64,000 nt of DNA from the NCBI GenBank assembly GCA_017654935.2, contig CM065710.1, positions 6,517,565 to 6,581,564 on the forward strand. The letters run 5' to 3'. Both the position numbers and the translations under genes were made by a program. Shown piece by piece: positions 1 through 9,010 of this stretch (the stretch's first letter is position 1; each line of letters starts with the position of its first letter). This stretch comes from Phymorhynchus buccinoides. Taxonomy: Eukaryota > Mollusca > Gastropoda > Neogastropoda > Raphitomidae. The notes below the pieces were generated by a model. It was not told the DNA's origin. It was given only the letters and a program-made list of their open reading frames with translations, and made no database searches.

Positions 1-352
1 GCCAGGAGGTTCTATTTTTTATTGTGGGATACTGGGGAAGGGGGTGGGGGGTTGCAAAATAGTTCCCCCCACCTTCTGGAAGTTTCTGTGCTTGAAACTT
101 TCCCCCCTAATCTGTGACTCTGCCATTTTCCCTTTAGCTTTCTAATCATCTACTGTCTTTCTGGAACTACTGGCCCATTCTCCTGCCTTTTTCACCAAAA
201 AATACTTCAAATAATTGTTCTCCTTTGAGTTCCTCCAAATCAGAATGTGTCGGCTGTACTCAGCGGGGAGAACCATTGAAAACTGAACCGGTACATATAC
301 GTACCTTCCCCTTATGGACATATGGCCTGGAACAGAGAAGAAGATAGATCGT
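1..352 (+). repeat. Interspersed repeat family A, copy 1
   Basis: The stretch shares a long common sequence with copies near 7.0, 14.5, 15.7, 22.4, 49.0, 50.4 and 52.4 kb. Landmarks are a phrase around ccaccttctggaagt, a motif aatgtgtcggctgtac, and a GAAGAAGA-type 3' end. This is a SINE-like non-autonomous family, but I see no clear pol III A/B boxes, so its class is open. It may extend beyond the window start. Confidence 0.6.
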
Positions 353-668
353 TAATGTCATTCTGTGGGACTCTTTTCTGAGTCATATAAGACTGTAAGG
401 CGAGATCCTGTGGCTTTGTCTGGAGATGCACTGGCCTCGCCTGTCTTTATGGGGGCTGTAGGATGCTTGCTAGGTTGCTGAGTGGGGTTTTGTTTTGCAG
501 GTGGGCTCTTCACTCATGAACGGGTTCTTGCGTCTTTTTCTTTTTGGGGAGGGGGAGAGGGAAGGGGAGGCCTTTTTCTGTTTTCTGGTACAGCCACTGT
601 GACACTTTCACTAGGGCTCCTCAGCATCGTATCTGATGGTCCACTATGCCGAGAGTACAACTCTGTGC
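353..668. other. Unassigned sequence before gap
   Basis: No gene, repeat family or splice-bounded exon could be supported here. A tract around 530-580 is G-rich. Confidence 0.4.
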
Positions 669-1168
669 NNNNNNNNNNNNNNNNNNNNNNNNNNNNNNNN
701 NNNNNNNNNNNNNNNNNNNNNNNNNNNNNNNNNNNNNNNNNNNNNNNNNNNNNNNNNNNNNNNNNNNNNNNNNNNNNNNNNNNNNNNNNNNNNNNNNNNN
801 NNNNNNNNNNNNNNNNNNNNNNNNNNNNNNNNNNNNNNNNNNNNNNNNNNNNNNNNNNNNNNNNNNNNNNNNNNNNNNNNNNNNNNNNNNNNNNNNNNNN
901 NNNNNNNNNNNNNNNNNNNNNNNNNNNNNNNNNNNNNNNNNNNNNNNNNNNNNNNNNNNNNNNNNNNNNNNNNNNNNNNNNNNNNNNNNNNNNNNNNNNN
1001 NNNNNNNNNNNNNNNNNNNNNNNNNNNNNNNNNNNNNNNNNNNNNNNNNNNNNNNNNNNNNNNNNNNNNNNNNNNNNNNNNNNNNNNNNNNNNNNNNNNN
1101 NNNNNNNNNNNNNNNNNNNNNNNNNNNNNNNNNNNNNNNNNNNNNNNNNNNNNNNNNNNNNNNNNNNN
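669..1168. other. Assembly gap (500 N)
   Basis: Exactly 500 consecutive N. The fixed length suggests a scaffold gap of unknown true size. Confidence 0.99.
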
Positions 1169-1714
1169 TCAATATAATCTACTCACTATTGAATCAGTAA
1201 TCGCCCATACTGACCAACTCTCCATGCTCAGCTTTTGCACATCAATGATATCTACCCTATTGAATCAAATGTCCATACAGCGCCAACTCTCTATATCTCT
1301 TTGTAATACTCATGATAATCTACTCCTATTGAACGAATCACGCATACGAGTCACTGGTCCAATTTTCTTCGCCTCATTCGCCACTGTCTTTAACTTCTTC
1401 CTCGCGACCATCTTCACTCCAACTCCTTACACTGATACCACACCACACAAAAACCAACTCAGCCATACAAACGTTACTCCTATCCTTCATCAAAATATAC
1501 TGCAAATTATCTCCCTTTTTTTTCTTCTTTTTTAAACTCCTATGGCCATTGTGCTTTATTTTTTAAAAAAAATGTCCTGTTTCTTTATATGGTAATACTT
1601 ATAAATTTTAAAACAATTTAAAAAAATTTTTAGGCTCACCTTTTTTTCACTATGCCTTCTTTGCTTTAAATCCCCCATTATTCTTTGAAACCATCATGTC
1701 TTTGTAAAATAATA
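1169..1714. other. Unassigned AT-rich sequence
   Basis: Low-complexity, pyrimidine-rich sequence with poly-T/poly-A runs around 1510-1640. No homologous domain or exon recognised. Confidence 0.4.
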
Positions 1715-2169
1715 TTAAATGGGCCCCTGACGGGATGATATTTTGCAAGCAACATGTTTGAGATCACAGGAAAACACCCTTTACAGAGATCAGAACACCT
1801 CACTTTGCTCTGATTTTTCCAATATAACATCAACACTGTCAAAACGCGCTTCCTTCTTGGCAGATGTGCTGGAAGTCAATTCTTTCAGTGAAACAGAAGG
1901 CTGCTCAAATTTTCCTTCTTTTTTTTTTCACTGCACTACAAAGAAAGAAAAAGCTTCAACCACTCAAGTGCCTCCACCCACCTCCTTCCAAAATGGCTTC
2001 TCTCTCTCCTCTCTCCGCAGCTCCGCAAGGAACTGCTCTGTGTTTTTGACGTTTGATTTCTAGGAAAACCCCAATAGTAAAGTGAGTGTTCCGATTCTTA
2101 GAAAGGCTGTCTTTCCTGGTGATCTCAACATTTTTCTTGCAAAAACTCTCTGTCAGGTGGCCCCTTTAG
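1715..2169. mobile_element. TTAA-flanked long-TIR MITE, copy 1 (decayed)
   Basis: The left end reads TTAA followed by a CCCTGACGG-like motif; the right end is its diverged inverse, ending CCCTTTAG. Internal phrases about a TTTGCTCTG motif match the better preserved copies at 7426-7977 and 49782-50325. The TTAA target is typical of piggyBac-type transposition. No transposase is present. Confidence 0.6.
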
Positions 2170-2284
2170 AGAAATGGTCACTGGTATTATGTTTGATATG
2201 GCTTGTCATTCTGTGAATCTGACAGCACGCCCGCAACTGCAAGTCTAATGATCCATTTAATGTACCGGGTTTTACGACTTTCTC

Positions 2285-2368
2285 GTGTAGAGTGGCACAC
2301 GAGTTCGAACCTGGGTACAGGGGAATTTTCCTCTCGCTCTGCACTAGGCCTTATGGTCTGAACGTGGA

Positions 2369-2399
<31 letters not shown>

Positions 2400-2645
2400 A
2401 GTGTGCCCATGCACTTAGCGCACGTTAAAGTACCCAGTGGCAACGAAAAAGTCATTTGGGCAAAATTTACCACACCTTTCCTTCCTCATCAGCTGCATGC
2501 AATTTTTTTTTAAAAAGGGGGTTGACACAGCTCTGGCTGCGACGCGCTCTCCAGGTGGGAGCAATTTCTTTTTAAAAAAGGGTTGCAACGCGCTCTCTAG
2601 GTGGGAGCAACCTGAATTTCCCAGAGACGCCTCTGTGACAATCAA
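2285..2645 (+). mobile_element. tRNA-derived SINE, plus strand
   Basis: The head holds a B-box-like motif near 2300 (gagttcgaacctgg). A conserved central block follows (cggatgagacgataaaccg, gcgcacgttaaag), then a tail with an inverted motif ending cagagacgcctctgtgac. The same element lies inverted at 11675-12018 and as a 3' fragment at 52970-53095. The 3' part seems locally duplicated (two gcgctctccaggtgggagc-like stretches). Confidence 0.7.
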
Positions 2646-2771
2646 ATACCAAATAACAGTAATGAAAAACTACTTACATTGTAAATTCTTCTGCTGTAAA
2701 AAAACACGAATAAGAAAAAAATTGTTCAGAAATAATTTGACTGATTTGTTGATTAATTGTATTAGCTTTGT

Positions 2772-2927
2772 TTACTGACGACAGCGGTTGCCAGTGGTAA
2801 CTCCAATCATCTCCCACCTTGGTTGCGCTGGTTTGACGTTGCCCTTGACCTTCGCGGTAGATTGTCGTCTCACGGGGGAAATCGAGGGTTTGACGTCCTC
2901 CGAGTTACTTCCCCTGCCGGTCTCCCC
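2772..2927 (-). CDS. Candidate terminal exon, Myb/SANT-like gene
   Basis: On the minus strand a 3' splice site (tgtgtggcag) opens a 156-nt frame beginning GETGRGSNSEDVKP and ending NRCRQ then TAA. It starts in phase 0, which is what the acidic exon 4854-4542 requires. The peptide is rich in Ser, Lys and Arg, as expected of a disordered tail, and shows no recognised domain. A cryptic donor (AAG followed by GTGGGAG) inside the exon means it could also be internal. Assignment rests on splice site, open frame, phase and position. Confidence 0.45.
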   Translation of the reverse strand, partial: GETGRGSNSEDVKPSISPVRRQSTAKVKGNVKPAQPRWEMIGVTTGNRCRQ

Positions 2928-2982
2928 CTGCCACACAGACGATAATCATACCTATGACAACAATAACACAAGTCATACCACT

Positions 2983-3219
2983 TTAACCCTTTGACCGCCG
3001 ATGCACCCCACAATGATTTAACACCCATGTCATTAAAAGCCTTGAAATCAGGGTCTGTTATCCAATGATCTTGTGTTCTTAATTTGGGGCAGTAAGGATA
3101 AGCCCTATTCTAAACATGTCACAGATAAATCCCCAATAGTGCAGATGAATTATTTTCTGTACCCTTGTAAGTTTAATGGAAAATTGTGGTTCAAAAATGG
3201 CTGGCAGCGAAAGGGTTAA
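2983..3219. mobile_element. piggyBac-like MITE, copy 1
   Basis: TTAA target duplications flank terminal inverted repeats: left CCCTTTGACCGCC, right ggcagcgaaaggg. TTAA plus CCCT-type termini is the piggyBac signature. The internal sequence (cacccatgtcattaaaag, aatcagggtctgttat) matches 4273-4516 and 14697-15380. Non-autonomous, 237 bp. Confidence 0.75.
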
Positions 3220-3237
3220 TGCTTCTGCATTTTACAG

Positions 3238-3362
3238 GTTATACGACATACTATTTTCCCCAGACTAAGACCCTTGCGATTTATAATTTGACTAATAATA
3301 TAGTAAGAAACTATAATGACAAAATCCAAAATTCATGTACAATTTTTTTTTTGGGGGGGGGC
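3238..3362. mobile_element. MITE fragment related to 20971-21115
   Basis: A phrase about taatatagtaagaaactataa and its surroundings is shared with the element near 21.05 kb, whose termini carry the motif ttcggactataag. One end is decayed here. Confidence 0.45.
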
Positions 3363-3394
3363 TTAACTTGTGCCCTGATACTCTGTAAAATATG

Positions 3395-3645
3395 TTGATA
3401 ATGCTATAGAAACTGCAGCCCCCTGGTGAATGAAAAATGGTCTTTTACGTCCTCTCGGTCTGGAACAGACACATATGGGACATTTGTAAATACAAAGATG
3501 GTGGGAACAATACTGGAGGCAATGCCCGGAGGCAGTGGAACTCCAGTAAAGTCCCGATTTTTTAACAATACAGATAGGTGTAGCGGTAACCACGCCTCGG
3601 TTAAACCTCATCGGCTATGGTACCGCCACAAGTATATTCTGCAGC
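3395..3645 (+). repeat. Interspersed repeat family B, copy 1
   Basis: About 240 bp shared, in inverse orientation, with 45920-46130 and 46615-46815. Common phrases include gtcccgattt, ggtgtagcggtaaccacg and cacatatgggac. A second gcagccccctggtg sequence at 3640 repeats the one at 3415, so the copy is bounded by a short direct repeat. Class unknown. Confidence 0.55.
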
Positions 3646-3696
3646 CCCCTGGTGTCATTCTTGTAAAACCTCTTTGGTCAATACTCAGGCAGCTAT

Positions 3697-3765
3697 GCAC
3701 ACACGCACACGCACACACACACACAAACACACACACAAGGGCATACGCACACACACAGAAAACCT
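3697..3765. repeat. (AC)n microsatellite
   Basis: Imperfect CA-rich simple repeat. Confidence 0.85.
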
Positions 3766-3862
3766 CTCTTCATCTTCATTCACATAAAGAAAAGTCGAAA
3801 ATTTGAGGAGGCAAACAGACAATATTGTTTGTTTTGCATTTACTTTTTTAAAATAATCATAT

Positions 3863-4043
3863 TACAGTGGAACCTCCCTTATAAGACCTCACATTATAAG
3901 ACTCCCTCCCATATAAGACCTACTTCTCCGAGACATTGCCCTTCTTTGTAAGTGTTAAAATTACCTCCCTATTAAAGACCCCTCCCTTATAAGACCTCAT
4001 TTTGGATGATTTTTGAAGGTCTTATAAGGGAGGTTCCACTGTA
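3863..4043. mobile_element. Tc1/mariner-like MITE, copy 1
   Basis: A TA dinucleotide flanks both ends of perfect inverted termini beginning CAGTGGAACCTCCCTTATAA. The second copy is at 49517-49682. TA target and CAGT-type ends fit Tc1/mariner mobilisation. No coding capacity. Confidence 0.8.
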
Positions 4044-4272
4044 TTTATTTTTTCTATTATACTCGTAGATGCAAAAGTCACATAACAAATAAACATTTTG
4101 AAATGAATCAGGGGAAGGAACTTCTCATAATTAACTCCCTTTTACCAAAGTTATTTATAGCACCCATTCGCCTAGCAAAGTGAAAGCAGCTGCCACAACA
4201 ATACAGACTCAAGTTCCTTCCCCTGATTCGTGTCACTATACCCTCTCTCTTAGCCTCACTATTTCATATTTG

Positions 4273-4516
4273 TTAACCCTTTCACCGCCAATGTCGCATT
4301 TTAGCACCACAATGGTGGATGTCACTAAATAGGCATCAAATCAGGGCCTGTTATCCAAAGACCCTATAATCATTAATTTTGGGAGGTATTAAGGATAGAG
4401 CTAATGTTATAAATGTCACAGAGGAATTCCCTAATATTGCAGATTTTTTTTTTCTCTTCCCAGTTAAGCTTAATAGTATCTTTTGGCTGAAAAAGAGCTG
4501 GCGGCGAAAGGGTTAA
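4273..4516. mobile_element. piggyBac-like MITE, copy 2
   Basis: TTAA on both sides of inverted termini CCCTTTCACCGCCA and tggcggcgaaaggg. It is the best preserved of the family here, 244 bp, and lies just outside the acidic exon 4854-4542 in the downstream intron of the minus-strand gene. Confidence 0.8.
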
Positions 4517-4541
4517 ACAAACATTTGTTTACATAACCTAC

Positions 4542-4854
4542 CTGAGTGTCCATATCTGAATGATGGTCCCATCTTCCCCGACTTCCTGACTCATCCTCCG
4601 AGTTCTGACCATCGTCATCATCATCGCCATTATCGTCGACACCCTCATCATCACCATGGTCATCATCGTCATTATCATCATCATCGTCGTCGTCGTCGTC
4701 TCTGTCCATGGCGGCAAATTCGTCGCTAACGGCGGTGTGGTCCTCGCCTATCATCCCCGCCATGGCCAGACGATCCATGTCCTTCTGGTGCGCCCACAGC
4801 CCCCTTTTGTTGCCTCCCTTGCCCTGCTCTCTTTGCTGCGAGAGCGTCTTGTGT
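4542..4854 (-). CDS. Acidic exon, Myb/SANT-like gene
   Basis: A 313-nt internal exon with 3' splice site gttattccag and donor CTCAG followed by gtaggt. It encodes about 104 residues: a basic start (HKTLSQQREQGKGGNKRG), a middle containing MAGMIGEDHTAVSDEF, then a long Asp-rich run interrupted by N, H, G and V, ending HHSDMDTQ. The poly-Asp tract is coded by a degenerate GAC/GAT repeat, so its length may vary by slippage. Acidic tracts are common in nuclear transcription or chromatin factors and this fits a DNA-binding protein, but no specific function can be read from it. One base precedes the first full codon, matching the two bases left by the 44-nt exon at 11585-11542. Confidence 0.65.
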
Positions 4855-4952
4855 CTGGAATAACAACAACAACAACATACAGTATACAATATTTATACGG
4901 CGCTAAATCTTGATAGAAATTAAATCGAAGCGCACGCACACACGATAAATAT

Positions 4953-5007
4953 TTGTTGCTTCCCTTGCCCTGCTCTCTTTGCTGCGAGAGCGTCTAGTGT
5001 CTGGAAT
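4953..5007 (-). pseudogene. Partial copy of the acidic exon's 5' end and splice acceptor
   Basis: The sequence cttgccctgctctctttgct and the following ctggaataacaac repeat the acceptor side of exon 4854-4542 only about 130 bp upstream of it. The copy keeps the splice acceptor and the first roughly 45 nt of the exon, then is lost in the TAG repeat side. Confidence 0.7.
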
Positions 5008-5010
5008 AAC

Positions 5011-5013
5011 AAC

Positions 5014-5101
<88 letters not shown>

Positions 5102-5105
5102 CAGC

Positions 5106-5200
<95 letters not shown>

Positions 5201-5201
5201 A
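5011..5201. repeat. (TAG)n microsatellite, about 190 bp
   Basis: Nearly pure trinucleotide array with a few interruptions. Confidence 0.95.
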
Positions 5202-5359
5202 AGTATAATAGAAAGAAAAAAAAATTCGCCACTTATATCCTGATCAATACAAAGATATATCCGTTTAAAGACAGAATTTACGTAAAATTCTATCTTTAAA
5301 CGGTTATATCTTCATGTTGATTAGGATATAAGTGGCGACTTTTTACTATGATACTTCTT
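5199..5359. mobile_element. Foldback MITE
   Basis: Almost the whole 160 bp forms one inverted repeat: left arm with agaagtataatag and cgccacttatatcc, right arm with ggatataagtggcg and ctatgatacttct. The loop lies near 5275. Strong hairpin potential; superfamily unassigned. Confidence 0.7.
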
Positions 5360-5483
5360 AAACATCATACTATCAATACCAGTTGGAATTTTTTAGCCGT
5401 CTCAAATAATTAAGAAAATGAAAAATCTCGTTTTCTAGGCGATTTAGAGACGGTTTCCTTTTGGAGTACTAAGACATATAGTG

Positions 5484-5815
5484 AACGTTCATTTTCTTTC
5501 AGTGCCCCTTCTATCTGGAACTCCCTACCCTATGAACTCTGTTCTGTTAAATCTTGCCCATCTTTCAAAACACTATATTCCCTACAGTGTGTGTGAGTGT
5601 GCACGCACGTTTTGTGTGTGTGTTTGTGTGTGTTTGTGTGCACCGCCTGTGTGTGTGTGTGTGTGTGCGTGTGCGTGCGTGTGTACGCGTGCGCATGCTA
5701 TGGCTGTGTACATCTTCATTATATTTTATAGTTTATTTATATCTGTGAAGCGCCTTGAGCTCAAGAGAGAAAGGGCGCTCTAAAAATGTTAGTTATTATT
5801 CTTATTCCTATCATG
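5484..5815 (+). mobile_element. CR1/L2-like LINE, 3' end fragment
   Basis: A short frame reads RSFSFSAPSIWNSLP followed by a FKTL motif, the widely conserved C-terminal tail of CR1/L2-type ORF2. A (GT)n tract follows in the 3' UTR, and then a tail with tgaagcgccttgagctc and a degenerate ATT-rich end. 5' truncated, as is usual for target-primed insertion. Confidence 0.65.
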
Positions 5816-5816
5816 A

Positions 5817-6183
5817 ATTACCTCCCTTACAGGGCCACACACCTGTTTCATGGACCTAATTTTCTCATGAAATTATCTCCCTTGCACAGACAAACACCTG
5901 TGTTTCATGGACCTCATTTTCTCATGAAATTACCTCCCTTACACAAACAAACACCTGTTTCATGGACCTCATTTTCTCATGAAATTACCTCCCTTACAGG
6001 GACAAACACCTGTTTCATGGACCTCATTTTCTCATGAAATTACCTCCCTTACACCACACACCTGTTTCATGGACCTCATTTTCTCATGAAATTACCTCCC
6101 TTACAGGGACACAACACACCTGTGTTTCATGGACCTCATTTTCTCATGAAATTACCTCCCTTACAGGGCCAAACACCTTTTTC
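5817..6183. repeat. Minisatellite, unit about 55 bp, about 6-7 copies
   Basis: Repeated unit containing catgaaattacctccctta and cacctgtttcatggacctc. On the minus strand it starts directly 3' of the exon-like sequence 6300-6184 and each unit contains CCCT followed by GTAAGGG, a good 5' splice-site match. Confidence 0.9.
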
Positions 6184-6300
6184 CTCATCACCATCAACCA
6201 TGTCCCAGAGTCCCGCTTCATGATGGCGGGATCTTGGAACTGGTTCTGCAGGGCTTTGTAGGTCGCGATCAGGTACTTTACCGCCACCTCCGACCACTTA
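6184..6300 (-). pseudogene. Second Myb/SANT-like half exon (frameshifted copy)
   Basis: The minus-strand frame begins WSEVAVKYLIATYKALQNQF and continues DPAIMKRD. It resembles the N-terminal half of the Myb/SANT-like domain in exon 19288-19102 (LIATY shared, conserved W, L and F spacing). After KRD the expected continuation LWDMVDGDEEKGVWP is one base out of frame. It is therefore a broken copy, or a real exon with a one-base sequence error. A donor-like CCCT/GTAAGGG lies at its 3' end. It shows that the locus once had, or still has, a second related domain. Confidence 0.55.
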
Positions 6301-6364
6301 CAGGAAACATATCGATAAATATCACATATCATATGTGTCATGCATGGACCTCATGTGTTTTCTC

Positions 6365-6945
6365 AGGGAAATTACCTCCCTTACAGGTACTTTACCGCCA
6401 CAAACGACCACTGGACCCTGTGTTTCATGGATAAATATCATTCTCAATCATGATAACAGTCACCTCCCTTACAGGGCTTTTTACATCGCACACCTGTACC
6501 GTTTCACCACTGGACCTCATTTTCTCGTCGCAGATATCATATCAATCCCGTTATATCAATAAATATCAGACCATATCAATCATGTCCTATATCAATAATG
6601 GCATACATATGTCCCATGTAAATATATCGCTTCATGATGGATATCATATCAATCATGGAACTGGTTTTCTGCAGGGCTTTGTAGGTCGCGATCAGGTCCT
6701 TTACCGCCACCTTCCGACCACTGGAAGCTTGGAAATATATCAATAAATATAAGATATTTAATCAATCATCAGGTACTATATCCGCCAAATATAAGATATC
6801 ATATCAATCATGTAAACATATCGATAAATATCAGATATCATATCAATCATGTATAACAGTCATGTGTTTTCTGCAGGGCTTTGTACGTCGCTATCAGGTA
6901 CTTTATCGCCACCTCCGACCACTGGAAGCCTGTAAATATATTTAA
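6365..6945 (-). pseudogene. Scattered partial copies of the second Myb/SANT-like half exon
   Basis: Fragments near 6378-6412, 6668-6728 and 6873-6935 repeat the acceptor side (cttccag followed by TGGTCGGA) and the first part of the coding sequence of 6300-6184. AT-rich degenerate sequence with repeated atatcatatcaatcat phrases separates them. Individual copies carry substitutions and truncations, so they look like intronic duplicates rather than used exons. Confidence 0.6.
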
Positions 6946-6999
6946 ATATATTATATCAAATATAACGCTTCCCCTGTGGAGATATCATGGGATATTTCG

Positions 7000-7285
7000 C
7001 ACAAATAGTTCCCCAACCTTCTGGAAGTTCTGTGCTTGTAACTTCCTCTAATCTGTCACTCTCTTTGACTCTGCCTTTTCCCTTTGCTTACCGTCATCTA
7101 CTATCTTTCTGCCTTACCGGTCCATTCTCCTGCCTTTTTTCAAGAAACACTTTCAAAAAGATTTCCTCCTCCAGCCGAAGACGGACATGCTGGGCCTAAG
7201 AATTTCTTAGTTAGGCGCATAACGGCAGCATGACGCATCTACGCTCCATAATTGACAGGAAACTGTCTGAGAGAAAGAATGAAAA
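7000..7285 (+). repeat. Interspersed repeat family A with alternative 3' part, copy 2
   Basis: The start shares ccttctggaagttctgtgc with copy 1. The 3' part is a different module containing gcgcataacggcagcatga and ggaaactgtctgag, also seen at 15405-15520 and 48945-49040. The family therefore has two 3' variants. Confidence 0.6.
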
Positions 7286-7309
7286 AGAAGAATATATTAT
7301 AATAACGCT

Positions 7310-7345
7310 TCATGACGGCGGGATCTTGGAGAGCTGTAGTGTGTA
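7310..7345 (-). pseudogene. Short remnant of the second Myb/SANT-like half exon
   Basis: The minus strand repeats the ccaagatcccgcc / tcatgaagcg segment found in 6300-6184. Too short to be functional. Confidence 0.45.
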
Positions 7346-7425
7346 AATACGCTCAACCTGTACGTTTTCAGGAGCCCTGCTGTAATGTCATATACAGCAA
7401 TGATGTGAGCTTTTTATGTCAATTT

Positions 7426-7977
7426 TTAAAGGGCACGCTGACGGATGAGTTTTTTTGCAAGAAACATGTCGAGATCACCAGGAAAACACCCTTTACAGAG
7501 ATCGCAACACTCATTTTGCTCTGGTTTCCTATAAATCAAACCGTGAAATCGGCGATGCGAAGTCAAATTCTTTCACCCAAAGAGAAGGCCTTCTCTTTTC
7601 TAATGGCCGCCTGAGTTAGACCAAATCGTTTGCACAAAAAAAAAAAAAAACATTTTCGCAATACAAGCCTTTTTATTTAGTATTTTTTTAATTTTATACA
7701 GTTTACGTAAAGGAGTTTCGCTCACAACAAAGGAAATAGCTCCAATTTTTTTTTTTTTACTGCACCACAAACAAAAAAAAGCTTCAATCACTCTCCACCC
7801 ACCCCATCCAAAATGGCTTCTCTCTCCGGCATCTCCGCCAAGGAGGAATCGCCGTTTTGACGGTTTTATTTCTAGGAAACCAGAGCAAAGTGAGTGTTCC
7901 AATCCTTGAAAAGGTTGTATTTCTGGTCATCTCGACGTGTTTCTTGCAAAAACTCATCCGTCAGGGTCCACCTTTAA
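7426..7977. mobile_element. TTAA-flanked long-TIR MITE, copy 2
   Basis: TTAA on both sides. The ends carry inverted repeats of roughly 150 bp (left gacggatgagttttttt, right its inverse aaactcatccgtcaggg). Internal poly-A and poly-T tracts separate the arms. About 550 bp, no coding sequence. Copies at 1715-2169 and 49782-50325. Confidence 0.75.
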
Positions 7978-8299
7978 GTACTTCACAGCCACTTCTGACC
8001 ACCATGAACCTAAAAATAACTAACACCAGTACACAGAGTCTAAGATACAAATATTGACAAGGGATCCTACTCTTCTCAATGTCTACAGTAATGGTGCCCA
8101 TAAAAACGGGCCCCGAGTTTCAACTCTCAATCCAGAATCGCATCGCTTTATATTTCAAGGGCACCTTTTTCTCAGATTTGTTCCCAAGTTTTTTTTTAAA
8201 GTTTGCCCAATGTGTCTTAAAGCATACTCACAAGCGCCAAAAGTTCCGAGAAATACATTAGTAGGAGTAGTGGCCATGGTCATATTCTTTTTTTAATTA

Positions 8300-8395
8300 T
8301 AAAATGGGCAGCTTTCACTAACCTGATAAATGAGAGGAAGCTTTCACTAACCTGATAAATGAGAGAGGAAGCTTTCACTAACCTGATAGAAAAAA
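8300..8395. repeat. 29-bp minisatellite, small outlying block
   Basis: Three units of the same repeat as the large array 9011-11556, separated from it by about 615 bp of unrelated DNA. Confidence 0.9.
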
Positions 8396-9010
8396 ATGAA
8401 AAAATGAAACAGACTGCAACGTCACTGGAACATACAGCAAAACAAACAACTACACGACAAGTGCAAAGTGACGTTATTTTATTCACAAGAGACAAAACAA
8501 CAAACTACTGGATATTTCGGCGAATGCGCCTTTATCAACACAGACAAGCAATTAAACAGCAAACATCAAATATAGCAAAAGGAGCAAAAAGTAGGCAACA
8601 GAAGGAGCAAAAAATAAAAAAACACACATCCAAGATCAAAATAAAAACCCAATACTTCCCCTCTACAGTCCAACGCGTAAATGATACAACAAAGTTGAAA
8701 CCAAAGAGCAAGGCTGTGAACACAAATCAAGGGGGGGGGGGGGGGGTGATTGAAGGTGAGAGAGGTTGGGGACAGTGAGTACGCAATCACAGATGGTAGA
8801 AGTTGGAAATAAGGGTCAGTTGTGTTTAAGGGGTGGGGAGGGGGAGGTTTGGTGAAGAGAACAAATCTCGTGCTAAAGTGAACACATGTAGCAAAAGTTG
8901 ACATTACATTTCAATTGAAAAATGAAAAGGACAGAGAGAGAAGGGGGGGGGGGGATGGAAATAAGAAATAGAGGGGGGGGGGGTTCGCCGCCTAGCGCAT
9001 CAAACCCATG
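8396..9010. mobile_element. Probable insertion interrupting the 29-bp array
   Basis: Unrelated A-rich sequence sits between blocks of the same minisatellite, with poly-G runs near 8731, 8943 and 8973. A phrase about ctggatatttcggcgaatgc recalls sequences found at 3' ends of some retroelements, but no coding domain is visible. Class not determined. Confidence 0.4.

Noticed and set aside
621..1200. Frames running through N
   Set aside because: Undetermined bases in an assembly gap; the same holds at 22669-23412 and 44857-45594.
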